From NCBI GenBank assembly GCA_012520655.1, contig JAAYNW010000010.1:45433-109432 (forward strand): a stretch of 64,000 nt of DNA, given 5' to 3'. This document shows, one piece after another, positions 56,973-64,000 of the stretch. The position numbers and the translations under genes are program-made. How positions within the stretch are numbered: the stretch's first letter is position 1; each line of letters begins with the position of its first letter. This stretch comes from Clostridiales bacterium. Its GTDB lineage: Bacteria; Bacillota; Clostridia; Lachnospirales; Lachnospiraceae. The notes beneath the pieces were generated by a model, which searched no databases, was not told the origin of the DNA, and saw nothing but the letters and a program-made list of their open reading frames with translations.

Positions 56973-57599
56973 ATGAAAAATTATGCGATTACTATAGCGA
57001 GAGGATTCGGCAGCGGAGGAAAAGAGATAGGAACAAAACTGGCGCAAAGGCTGGGAATTTCATGCTATGAACACCAGATATTAAAGCTGGCTTCCGAAGA
57101 GAGCGGATTAAATGAAGCTCTGTTCGGTAGAGTGGACGAGAGGCTTTCAGGAAGTCATCTGTCAAAAATGCTGCAGAAGATTCCGTTTACGTCTGTAGTA
57201 TCTCCGCAGGATAAGCGGTTTGAATCGGATATTAATCTTTTCAATATACAGGCAGAAATTATTAGAAAGCTTACGACGACGACTTCATTTATTGTACTGG
57301 GAAAGTGCGCGGACTATGTACTTAAAGATTATGATAATGTGGCGAGTTTTTATGTGGAGGCGCCCAGAAGTGCCTGCGTAAAATCCATTATGAATAAAAT
57401 GGGAGTATCCGAAGCGCAGGCCCATAAGCTTATCAGTAAAACGGACAAATACAGGGCGGATTATTACAAATATTATACGGGAGGCAACTATTGGACAAAT
57501 CCTGTCAATTATGACATGACCTTGAACAGTGATCGGATAGAGAGAAATGAATGCGTGGATTTGCTCGAGCACTATGTGAGAGCAAAGTTTAAGCTATAG
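56973..57599 (+). CDS. Cytidylate kinase-like protein
   Basis: The 208-residue protein starts AITIARGFGSGGKEIGTKLA, a modified P-loop typical of the cytidylate-kinase-like family (PF13189). It has an IVLGKCADYVL segment and the SVxxAxxLIxKxDKxRxxYY-like block (KLISKTDKYRADYYKYYTGG). The family often stands beside catabolic or transport genes; its substrate is unknown. It is intact, with AGGGAGGAAG before the ATG, 23 nt after the ATPase remnant. Confidence 0.85.
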   Translation: MKNYAITIARGFGSGGKEIGTKLAQRLGISCYEHQILKLASEESGLNEALFGRVDERLSGSHLSKMLQKIPFTSVVSPQDKRFESDINLFNIQAEIIRKLTTTTSFIVLGKCADYVLKDYDNVASFYVEAPRSACVKSIMNKMGVSEAQAHKLISKTDKYRADYYKYYTGGNYWTNPVNYDMTLNSDRIERNECVDLLEHYVRAKFKL

Positions 57600-57652
57600 A
57601 TTCTGTATTGTTATGTAAGTAATAAGACTTTGAAAGGAGCCTGGGTTTAAAG

Positions 57653-58915
57653 ATGGAATTTTGTTGTTTGGAAAGAATGAAGGATAAGATATATACCTTC
57701 AGTTCATTCGGGGATACGGGAAATGGCGGAATAACCAGATTGTCTCTATCCAAAGAAGCGATTGCGGCAAGAACGGAGTTTAAAAAAAGAATGGAGGCAT
57801 TAGGCGCAGTAGTAGTGACAGACGACTTGGCAAATATGTATGCGACAATCGACGGAGATGAGAACCTTCCGGCAATTATGAGCGGTTCCCATCTCGATTC
57901 GGTTGTAAAAGGTGGTAATTACGACGGAGTATTGGGAGTTCTGACCGCAATGGAAGCTGTCGAGACGATTGTCAGAGAGCATATTCCTCACAGGCATCCG
58001 ATTACTGTAGTTGTATGGACCAATGAAGAGGGCGCGAGATTTGAGCCGGCAATGATGTCTTCGGGCATAATATGCGGCAAGTTTGACAAAGATATTATAC
58101 TTCGCTCTGAAACGAAAGATATTCCGCGTTATACTTTTAAAGATGCTTTGTCGGAGAGTGGTTTTATGGGCAATATCGAAAATAGAATGTCACCGGAAAA
58201 ATATATTGCTAACATCGAACTGCATGCGGAGCAAGGTCCTGTTTTATATGAAGAGAATAAGGATATAGGTGTAGTGGCAGGAGTTGTGGGGATGGTGAAC
58301 TACGAATTAAGAGTGAAAGGGCAGGCGGACCATGCAGGCACTACGCCAATGAAGTATAGAAAGGATGCATTGTATGCTGCATCTCAGACATTGGAGTATA
58401 TATATGCAAAGCTGGGAAAGCTAGATGAAGAGCTTGTGTATACAATAGGGAAGATAGCAGCATCTCCCAATATCCATACAATTATTCCTGAAGAAGTAAA
58501 AATGACAATAGATTCCAGACATAAGAGCCCGGAGGTATTGAAGCAGGTTATTTCGGTAATTGAAAATGTCCCTGGGAAACTGGCAGGCTGCACAGTAGAG
58601 GCAGTCAGAGAATGGGACAGGAAGACGGTGGATTTTGATAAAGGGCTTGTGCGCTATGTAGAAAAAAGTGCGGATATGTTAGGCTATTCGTCAAAAAGAA
58701 TGTATAGCGGAGCCGGTCACGATTCCCAATACATATGCGAGCATGTTCCGACGGCAATGATATTTGTACCCAGCGATAAAGGACACAGCCACTGTGAACT
58801 GGAATATACGCCCCTTGAGAATTGCCTAAAGGGTGCCAATGTACTGTTGAACACAATGCTGGAAATCGATAGAAACAGCGACAGCCATATCCTTAAAATT
58901 GATGGCAGGAGATAG
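57653..58915 (+). CDS. M20-family amidohydrolase (allantoate/N-carbamoyl-amino-acid hydrolase type)
   Basis: The 420-residue zinc enzyme has FGDTGNGGITRLSLS near the start. Metal ligands lie in SGSHLDSV, NYDGVLG, WTNEEGARF and IELHAEQGP, with a final His in YSGAGHDSQYI. The dimerisation domain has KGQADHAGTTPM. These features define the allantoate amidohydrolase / N-carbamoyl-L-amino-acid hydrolase / ureidoglycolate group, which releases ammonia and CO2 from carbamoyl compounds. It appears complete, although AAAGGAG is 13 nt from the ATG. It is the only intact enzyme of what seems to be a ureide-use locus (PucR, aminotransferase, UrtE). Confidence 0.88.
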   Translation: MEFCCLERMKDKIYTFSSFGDTGNGGITRLSLSKEAIAARTEFKKRMEALGAVVVTDDLANMYATIDGDENLPAIMSGSHLDSVVKGGNYDGVLGVLTAMEAVETIVREHIPHRHPITVVVWTNEEGARFEPAMMSSGIICGKFDKDIILRSETKDIPRYTFKDALSESGFMGNIENRMSPEKYIANIELHAEQGPVLYEENKDIGVVAGVVGMVNYELRVKGQADHAGTTPMKYRKDALYAASQTLEYIYAKLGKLDEELVYTIGKIAASPNIHTIIPEEVKMTIDSRHKSPEVLKQVISVIENVPGKLAGCTVEAVREWDRKTVDFDKGLVRYVEKSADMLGYSSKRMYSGAGHDSQYICEHVPTAMIFVPSDKGHSHCELEYTPLENCLKGANVLLNTMLEIDRNSDSHILKIDGRR

Positions 58916-58932
58916 GAAGAAGTGATATAATT

Positions 58933-58969
58933 AACCGCAGTCCAGTATCATGTGGGATTGCGGTTTTTA
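58933..58969 (+). terminator. Terminator of the amidohydrolase gene
   Basis: AACCGCA at 58933-58939 pairs with TGCGGTT at 58959-58965, then TTTT. The UvrA-like remnant frame begins directly inside or after it. Confidence 0.7.
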
Positions 58970-59405
58970 TAGAGATTGGACCGAAGGCAGGCGTAGAAGG
59001 CGGAACAGTTGTCTACCAAGGGGATTATAAAGAATATGAGAGTGCAAACACGCTACTTAGCCGGTATCTATCCGGTAAATGTACTATGCCGGAACGCAAG
59101 GTCAGAATGGGCACATTTGATGAGGAAGACTGCCTAATAATGAAACATGCCAATACTCATTACTTGAAGGACTTAACAGTAGCATTCCCGCTTCACGCCA
59201 TGGTCGGGATTGCCGGTATATCGCAGGAACCCATTGGCAGAACCGCAAGTTCTACGCCGGCTTCTTATATAGGAATCTGGGATAAGGTCCGGGAGATTTA
59301 TGCGACCCGGCAGGAAGCCAAAAGAAGAAACATGTGTGCCGGACATTTTTCGTTTCATTCTAAAGGAGCCTGCCCGGACTGTGGCGGTAGCGGGGAGGCA
59401 ATATG
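58970..59405 (+). pseudogene. UvrA-like ATPase remnant with internal deletion
   Basis: One frame encodes IEIGPKAGVEGGTVVYQG, the end of the first ATPase half of a UvrA-type protein. The linker follows, and then the start of the second half (MKHANTHYLKDLTVAFPL, GIAGIS). Where the Walker A GSGKS should follow, the sequence jumps to QEPIGRTASSTPASYIGIWD and the first zinc-finger part (CPDCGGSGE). Over 100 residues including Walker A are missing, and both ends of the protein are absent. There is no start codon with a ribosome site. The source was probably a UvrA or the shorter UvrA-like drug-resistance ATPase. Confidence 0.8.
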
Positions 59406-59743
59406 CTCTATGTGTTATAGGCCAGTTATATTTAAACGGCGGAACGTGGAAGTGCAAACAAATTGTACCGACCAAGTGGATAGATGAAAGCACGAAGGAA
59501 CATAGTATATGCGATCAACAGAAAATGTCATACGGCTATCTGTGGTGGATTATTGATGATAAGGAACATATTTATGCGACCATGGGAGATGGAGGGAATG
59601 TGATTTATGTCAATGCAAAGAAGGGAATAGTAGTTTCGATTGCTTCTCTTTATACGCCGCATGCCAGAGATAGAATAGAATTGATCAAAAAGTATATTGA
59701 ACCGGCGTTTGAAAATGATGTATTAAGAGGAGAAAAAGGCAGG
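59402..59743 (+). pseudogene. C-terminal fragment of a beta-lactamase-like serine hydrolase
   Basis: From 59402 a different frame encodes IGQLYLNGGTWKCKQIVP, KWIDESTKEH, SYGYLWWIIDD and MGDGGNVIYVNAKKGIVVSI. This is the C-terminal part of class C beta-lactamase-family proteins (penicillin-binding-protein-related esterases). The SxxK and YxN catalytic parts are missing. The join to the UvrA-like remnant is within a few bases of 59402. No stop codon separates this fragment from the downstream lipoprotein, so it could be translated as an N-terminal extension of it. Confidence 0.8.
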
Positions 59744-60286
59744 ATGATGAGAAAAAAGCAAGTACTTATGTCGATTATAATTTTTGTATTACTGCCAGGC
59801 TGCGGTAAGGCCAACGAAGGGTTGGAACCTCAGACAATAGCCTCGGAAGCCGGAAGTGAAGCGCCGGAAGCTTTCAGATATGAAGATTATAGCGGAACAT
59901 GGACTCAAGGGGGTATCACGAAAGATAAAGTATACGAGGAAGGAGGTACAATTCTAGAGCTTGCCGTAACGGATGGCAATAAGGCTGAGGCTTCTGTTTT
60001 TACTCAACAGGCAATAACGGAACGCTTTGCGGATATCGAAGATATTACAGGGGTAATAGAAAATAAGTCTTTTGATTTCGATTTTACCGACGACGGATGG
60101 GGCGGAACAGGGACTCTTCGCTTTACCTTTCGGGAAGAAAGCATACACATGGAAGTAATTAATTATCAAATGGCGGAAGATAACGGTAGTGGATACGGAA
60201 TTAGCGGGACTTATGATTTTTTCAGAGAAGGTTCTCAGAGTATAGGAAATGGAGAAGCTATTGAGGAAATCCAGCTGCGAAAGTGA
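59744..60286 (+). CDS. Small lipoprotein of unknown function
   Basis: Starting at ATG 59744 or 59747, the product has a basic n-region, a hydrophobic core and a lipobox ending LLPGC, then about 155 residues. The mature part (YEDYSGTWTQGG, then FDFDFTDDGWGGTGTLRFTF) looks like a compact beta-barrel or lipocalin-like fold, as in small Clostridia lipoproteins. A weak GAGGAGAAAAAGG lies upstream. It shares its frame with the preceding serine-hydrolase fragment. The gene looks intact but its function is unknown. Confidence 0.65.
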   Translation: MMRKKQVLMSIIIFVLLPGCGKANEGLEPQTIASEAGSEAPEAFRYEDYSGTWTQGGITKDKVYEEGGTILELAVTDGNKAEASVFTQQAITERFADIEDITGVIENKSFDFDFTDDGWGGTGTLRFTFREESIHMEVINYQMAEDNGSGYGISGTYDFFREGSQSIGNGEAIEEIQLRK

Positions 60287-60398
60287 TGATTTCGATGATT
60301 CGGTATTTAATGAGTATGAAAAGGAGGAGCTCGAATTGCTCGCGAACTTGTATAATTATAATTCGGAAAGTAAAGCCGAAAGAACACTATTCGATTGA
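60249..60398 (+). CDS. Possible 49-residue acidic small protein
   Basis: An ATG at 60249 after AGGAA opens a frame that overlaps the lipoprotein end and finishes at TGA 60396-60398, inside the 3' end of the opposing antiporter gene. The C-terminal half (DDFDDSVFNEYEKEELELL) has protein-like acidic composition. It may be a real small protein, the tail of a lost gene or chance. Confidence 0.2.
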   Translation: MEKLLRKSSCESDDFDDSVFNEYEKEELELLANLYNYNSESKAERTLFD

Positions 60399-61589
60399 TT
60401 TCTTTTTCTGAAGAGGATAAATAGACAGATTGCCATTACAAGCATAGGCAAGGATACATACGGCAATAAAATAAGGCAAACACCCGAGACCAAAGATTTC
60501 TGCCCCGATTATGATAGGTGCGATCAATGTATTGGTGGCGCTGCCGAATACGGCGGCGTAGCCTAATGCGGCAACAAGGGCGGAGGGAAGTCCGAGAAGC
60601 GAGGCGAGAACTACTCCGAACGATGCACCGATGGAAAACAGTGGGGTGACTTCGCCGCCTTGAAAGCCTGCCGATATGGTCAACACCGTAAACAGAAATT
60701 TAAGAATAAAATCCCATGAATAGACGGTTCCGTTCAGGCTCATAGAAATTAAGTTCGTGCCGAGTCCCGAATAGCGGCCTTCAAAGCAAAACAGTGAAAG
60801 GAGGCCGATCGATGTACCGATGATAAAAATACGTAAAAGGGGGTTCCTTATCTTATGAGCGAACCAGCTTTTTGCTTTATGCAGGCACATGGAAAAAAGA
60901 CGACCTGTTATTCCGAATAAGATGCCGATGATAAGAAGCTTAGACAAAAGAGTCCATGAAAAAGTTATGTCATTCGTCAATATAAAGGAAAATTTTTCGA
61001 GGCCCAACAGACCGGAAATATAACTTGCAGTAAAGGCGGCAATCAATGCGGGTAAAAGTGCGGTATATTCCAAGACTCCGATAGTGAGCACTTCCAATGC
61101 AAAAAAAGTTGCTGCGATGGGTGTTCTGAACAACCCGGCGAATCCGGCGGCCATTCCTGTGATTAACAATATTTTTTCACTGTTTGCGATGTGAAACCGC
61201 TTGCCGAATGCATGGCCGATGGTCCCGCCAATTTGAACGGCGACGCCTTCCCTTCCGGCACTTCCACCAAACAGGTGAGTGAGCCACGTACCTGTGATGA
61301 CGAAGGGAATCAGTCGGAATGGTATCTCGTCGCTTATGCCGTGACCGGCTTCAAAAATCAAGCTCATTCCTTTATTGCTTTTGCCGCCGAAGCTTTGGCA
61401 GCCCCATACAATTATAACGCCGGCAATGCCGAGAAAAGGGATTAGCAGGTAAGCATACGTGCTTCGGATATCTGTAATCAGAATTAAAATGCTGCCGAAT
61501 AAAGTATCGATGCAGCCGGCAGCAATGCCGATGAGTGTAGCTATCAGTAATAAAAATAATTTATCTTTAACTTTCTTCCAATAATTCAT
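60387..61589 (-). CDS. CLC-family antiporter, probably fluoride/proton type (CLC-F-like)
   Basis: The roughly 400-residue protein has 10 or more membrane helices. TGTWLTHLFGGSAGREGVAVQ carries the CLC signature in the GREGxAVQ form that marks the fluoride-exporting CLC-F branch rather than GREGP chloride exchangers. The helix with GGEVTPLFSIGASFG and the helix with FGSATNTLIAPIIIGAE are the other two conserved motifs. In the usual GSGIP position the sequence reads GHGIS. It exports F- (or Cl-) in exchange for H+. The start is the ATG at 61589; the open frame continues 20 codons upstream without a better ribosome site. No fluoride riboswitch was recognised upstream. Confidence 0.75.
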   Translation of the reverse strand: MNYWKKVKDKLFLLLIATLIGIAAGCIDTLFGSILILITDIRSTYAYLLIPFLGIAGVIIVWGCQSFGGKSNKGMSLIFEAGHGISDEIPFRLIPFVITGTWLTHLFGGSAGREGVAVQIGGTIGHAFGKRFHIANSEKILLITGMAAGFAGLFRTPIAATFFALEVLTIGVLEYTALLPALIAAFTASYISGLLGLEKFSFILTNDITFSWTLLSKLLIIGILFGITGRLFSMCLHKAKSWFAHKIRNPLLRIFIIGTSIGLLSLFCFEGRYSGLGTNLISMSLNGTVYSWDFILKFLFTVLTISAGFQGGEVTPLFSIGASFGVVLASLLGLPSALVAALGYAAVFGSATNTLIAPIIIGAEIFGLGCLPYFIAVCILAYACNGNLSIYPLQKKKSIE

Positions 61590-61659
61590 ATAAATCTCAT
61601 TTCGTAATAAAATTATAAGGTGAGTACCATCTTTCAAGATAAATACCATTTCCTACGTA

Positions 61660-62283
61660 TTATTCCAGGCGAAGCCATAAAGCGGGACGGACTCCGCCGC
61701 TGTTATCGCCCGTTGAAGGATGAATAGTGTTGCTGTTGTAGCGGAAGGTACCATTTCCCTGGATGCCAATATTGCCGTCGCCGTGAATATACGTAGATCT
61801 TCTATTGTCGCGTCCGGGTGACCGGAGCCACCACCACCATACATACCCATCGAATGTAGCTCTTCGCTTGTTGTTGTTTTCGTCTTTTCTTTGAAACCAG
61901 TATCGTTGTTTTGCACTGCGGTTTTCAAGGTTTTTACTGCTGTCACCGAAATATTTGCACGCCACTTCTTCAATGCTTAGAAGAAATACATAATCCCGAG
62001 TATCTTCTCCGCCTCTGGAACCGTACCATTGATTGTCCTGGTTAATGTTCAACATCGGAATAATTTTTGACTGTTCGACCGAGGTGAATTTGCTATAAAA
62101 TTCATTGTTTAGATATTTTCGAAGTGAACAGTCGGCCCATGTCACATTACCTGCGCAATTATGATAAGGGTGTTGTCCGATTATATTTTCAGTGATTATC
62201 AAGGCCGCATTGTCTTGAATATCAAGAATGCGCCAATGATAACCGCCAAATGGCACAATTGAGCCTACATTAAAATCCCTCAT
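61660..62283 (-). CDS. DUF6273 protein with Asn/Gly-rich lectin-like C-terminus
   Basis: The 207-residue protein starts with a FNVGSIVPFGGYHWRILD block and carries CSLRKYLNNEFYSKF. It ends in the DUF6273 pattern: YVWWWWLRSPGRD, a 40-residue Asn/Gly-rich stretch, then GGVRPALWLRL. DUF6273 domains are C-type-lectin-like or formylglycine-enzyme-like folds common in gut Firmicutes. There is no signal peptide. The C-terminal stretch has many AAC/AAT codons, the pattern of target genes of diversity-generating retroelements, but no reverse transcriptase is present in this window. It is separated by about 70 nt from the antiporter downstream and may be co-transcribed. Confidence 0.75.
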   Translation of the reverse strand: MRDFNVGSIVPFGGYHWRILDIQDNAALIITENIIGQHPYHNCAGNVTWADCSLRKYLNNEFYSKFTSVEQSKIIPMLNINQDNQWYGSRGGEDTRDYVFLLSIEEVACKYFGDSSKNLENRSAKQRYWFQRKDENNNKRRATFDGYVWWWWLRSPGRDNRRSTYIHGDGNIGIQGNGTFRYNSNTIHPSTGDNSGGVRPALWLRLE

Positions 62284-62600
62284 TCCCTATCTCCTCGTAT
62301 AAAATAAATATTATGCATTTCTGCTTAATGCGTCTACAAGCGCAAACGCTCAGTATTCCGAGACAAATTCCTATTTATTTTTTTATTCAATATTGGAATT
62401 TATTATAAGGTATTTTTATTAACTTAGCAATAATTTATGAATAGGATCATGCCTTTGAAAAGCAGGTGTCAAATAGAACTCAATAAAAATCCGCTTGCGA
62501 AGTAATGGCTAACGAGATATCCTCTTTATAAGATACTATGGTAGTAGCCATGCTGAACTTTTCAAGGCAGAAAAGCATATATGGCTTATGGAGAAAGCAG
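62284..62600. other. Intergenic region between the DUF6273 gene and ogt
   Basis: This 317-nt AT-rich gap between divergent genes must carry both promoters. I see no strong consensus: TTGCGA near 62492 with TATCCT 17 nt later is a weak candidate for ogt. No RNA element, repeat or gene was recognised. Confidence 0.4.
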
Positions 62601-63053
62601 ATGAAATATAGATATCATTATAAAACGGCAATTGGAGCAATTTGCATAGAGGAATGTGATAATGCAGTTGTCGGCTTATACCGGGAAGAAAAATATGATG
62701 AAAAAGACGACTTCGAAACAGAGCTGTTGAAGGAAGCCGGTCGTCAGTTGACAGAGTACTTAAACAGACAACGAAAAAAGTTCGATCTTCCGCTGCGTGT
62801 GGAAGGAACTGAATTCCAGCAGAAAGTATGGAACACATTGCAGGAGATTCCTTATGGAGCAACATGCACATATGGAGAATTGGCCCAGAAGATAGGGCAA
62901 CCGAAGGCAGCCCGAGCAGTAGGCGGAGCAAATAACAAAAATCCTATTATGATTTTTATTCCCTGCCATCGAGTAATCGGAGCGGACGGAAGCCTCGTTG
63001 GCTTTGGTGGCGGATTGGATATGAAGGAATACCTTTTAAATTTAGAAAAGTAA
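62601..63053 (+). CDS. ogt: Methylated-DNA--protein-cysteine methyltransferase
   Basis: This 150-residue DNA-repair protein has the catalytic PCHRVIGADG motif (Cys acceptor at about residue 121), IPYGATCTYGELA and the Asn-containing GGANNKNPI helix-turn-helix part. It removes alkyl groups from O6-alkylguanine in a suicide reaction. ATG 62601 with GGAG seven nt upstream is preferred to the 21-codon longer frame start at 62538. It precedes the MarR-type gene on the same strand but has a separate promoter between them. Confidence 0.93.
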   Translation: MKYRYHYKTAIGAICIEECDNAVVGLYREEKYDEKDDFETELLKEAGRQLTEYLNRQRKKFDLPLRVEGTEFQQKVWNTLQEIPYGATCTYGELAQKIGQPKAARAVGGANNKNPIMIFIPCHRVIGADGSLVGFGGGLDMKEYLLNLEK

Positions 63054-63072
63054 TAGTAGGTAAAAAATTTAA

Positions 63073-63101
63073 TTGACAATAGAAAGAAAACATAATATAT
63101 T
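63073..63101 (+). promoter_or_regulatory. Promoter of the marR-flavodoxin pair with possible operator
   Basis: TTGACA at 63073-63078, 17 nt, TATATT at 63096-63101. Two near-identical ATATTAC blocks (about 63097-63103 and 63117-63123) overlap and follow the -10, a likely place for autoregulation by the MarR-type protein. Confidence 0.75.
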
Positions 63102-63150
63102 ACATAAAAAGGTAACATATTACGTTTTATGCTATAAAGGGAGAAATGCA

Positions 63151-63621
63151 GTGAACGTAGATAGGGATAAATTGTTGGAAGGCTTTGACGATAAGACAGT
63201 ATTGTTTGGTTTGTTTTTTGCTTTTGCGAACAGACTACAGGCTGCGGGCGATGCTTTTTATGAAGGAATTACATGTAAGCAGTTTTTCCTTCTTATTTGT
63301 CTTTCACTGTTTAAGGAGACACCGCCTTCTATTAATGAACTTGCCGGGGTGATGGGGAGTTCCCATCAGAATGTAAAGCAGATAATCAATAAACTGGAAA
63401 AAGCAGGCTTCGTTACCACTTTTTACGATAAGGAGGACAGAAGAAAAATAAGAGTAGCGGCTACGGAAAAAATCCACACATTGAGCAAAAAGCACCGCGC
63501 ACAGGAAGAAAGATTCATGTCCGAACTTTATGAAGGGATAACGGAGGAGGAAGTACATCTTACTTATCAGGTAATGTTAAAAATTGAAAAAAATCTTATG
63601 GTGATTAGGGAGGAAATGTAA
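63151..63621 (+). CDS. MarR-family transcriptional regulator
   Basis: The 156-residue protein has the winged-helix region TPPSINELAGVMGSSHQNVKQIINKLEKAGFV, split over residues 58-90, and a wing with FYDKEDRRKIRVAAT. N- and C-terminal helices would form the dimer. GTG 63151 follows AAGGGAGAAATGCA. It is directly coupled to the flavodoxin gene (next start right after the stop), so it probably regulates it. Confidence 0.88.
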   Translation: MNVDRDKLLEGFDDKTVLFGLFFAFANRLQAAGDAFYEGITCKQFFLLICLSLFKETPPSINELAGVMGSSHQNVKQIINKLEKAGFVTTFYDKEDRRKIRVAATEKIHTLSKKHRAQEERFMSELYEGITEEEVHLTYQVMLKIEKNLMVIREEM

Positions 63622-63960
63622 ATGAAAACAATTGTAGTGTATAACAGCAAAACGGGATTTAGTGAAAAGTATGGCAAATGGATAGCGCAGGAACTCAAGT
63701 GTGAAGCAGTGAGCTATAAAAATATGACACCGGATAAATGGAAAGAATGTGATACGATTATTTACGGCGGCGGAGTTATTGCGGGGAAGATAAGCGGGGT
63801 CGATAAGGTAAAGGCAAGACCTGAAGTAAAAGGTAAAAAATTAGTAGTGTACACGGTTGGCGCGACGCCTATGGATGCACGGGAAATCATCGATACAGTT
63901 AAAAACGGCAACTTGACCAAAGAAGAGCAGAAAGATATTCCTTTCTTTTATTTTGGATAG
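63622..63960 (+). pseudogene. Flavodoxin-like protein, apparently truncated
   Basis: The 112-residue ORF begins TIVVYNSKTGFSEKYGKWIA, with the phosphate loop of flavodoxins, then IYGGGVIAGKISG and LVVYTVGATP. Relatives continue about 40-60 residues past the FFYF block. Here TAG at 63958-63960 stops translation right after FFYFG. Beyond it the same frame reads CQMTYEK, and deleting one A from the A-run near 63976-63981 would give YEKLGKEKR, resembling a family C-terminus. It may therefore be a pseudogene, or a functional short form. The window ends too soon to decide. Flavodoxins carry electrons via FMN. Confidence 0.55.
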
Positions 63961-64000
63961 TGTCAAATGACCTATGAAAAAACTGGGCAAAGAAAAAAGG

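Noticed and set aside
59300..60286. A single 328-residue enzyme-lipoprotein gene
   Set aside because: The first part is a frame-mixed remnant (UvrA antiphase sequence then a serine-hydrolase tail); only the part from 59744 has a signal peptide and start of its own.
61590..62600. Fluoride riboswitch for the CLC gene
   Set aside because: No segment with the conserved pseudoknot core was recognised on the minus strand; a covariance search would be decisive.
54708..63960. Genome-wide reassignment of TAG (pyrrolysine-like read-through) as an explanation for the two amber truncations
   Set aside because: TAG is a normal stop elsewhere in the window, for example in rpoB, the GH13 gene and the GT2 gene at 16569-17312, and nearby genes are damaged by deletions that read-through cannot explain.

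Overview
The window looks like the chromosome of a low-GC, Gram-positive anaerobe of the Clostridia, most likely a Lachnospiraceae relative. The basis is the Firmicutes-type ribosomal/RNA polymerase cluster, strong AGGAGG ribosome sites, frequent GTG/TTG starts, an L10 leader, a zinc-type L33, and a flagellin/teichoic-style glycan repertoire. No rRNA, tRNA, insertion sequence or CRISPR array was seen.

Layout. (1) 1-6202: end of a glycan-modification cluster. It holds a DUF1919 protein, a CDP-glycerol-transferase-like protein with a propeller-like tail, a methyltransferase/Rossmann/TagD-like cytidylyltransferase fusion and a small helical protein. (2) 6203-6908: a 0.7-kb untranslated region with two promoter-like motifs, a perfect 17-bp hairpin and a possible four-codon leader peptide. 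(3) 6909-25549: an unbroken run of 13 same-strand genes that begins as a Gram-positive Pel polysaccharide operon. Its first product is an epimerase fused to a PelD-type cyclic-di-GMP receptor, followed by PelE, a DUF2194 protein in the PelA position, PelF and PelG. It continues into DUF2304, three more glycosyltransferases, a DUF4874/DUF4832 protein, a glycosyltransferase carrying leucine-rich repeats, a second flippase, a large membrane protein and a GT8 enzyme. (4) 25614-27302: a small regulator with UDP-galactopyranose mutase. (5) 27290-33299: a LacI regulator divergent from a maltodextrin ABC transporter and a GH13 enzyme. (6) A lone acyl-CoA carboxyltransferase and a convergent FliD-like protein. 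(7) 36774-54591: rpmG-secE-nusG-rplK-rplA, capA, rplJ-rplL, rpoB-rpoC, rpsL-rpsG-fusA-tuf with visible promoters, leaders and terminators. (8) 54708-60286: a decaying nitrogen/ureide locus. It has a PucR regulator broken by an in-frame amber codon, an aminotransferase stump joined to an ABC-ATPase stump, an intact cytidylate-kinase-like protein, an intact M20 amidohydrolase, then UvrA-like and serine-hydrolase fragments running into a lipoprotein. (9) 60387-63960: a CLC-F-like antiporter, a DUF6273 protein, Ogt, a MarR regulator and a flavodoxin-like ORF that appears cut short.

How the parts work together. The strongest candidate for an undescribed system is region 3. A cyclic-di-GMP-gated Pel-like synthase/exporter is apparently co-transcribed with a second, lipid-linked glycan pathway: a polyprenyl-phosphate sugar synthase, DUF2304, a polytopic membrane protein and a Wzx-like flippase. 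The two halves may build one decorated exopolysaccharide or two coordinated polymers. Region 8 is a clear example of local gene decay next to the highly conserved tuf gene.
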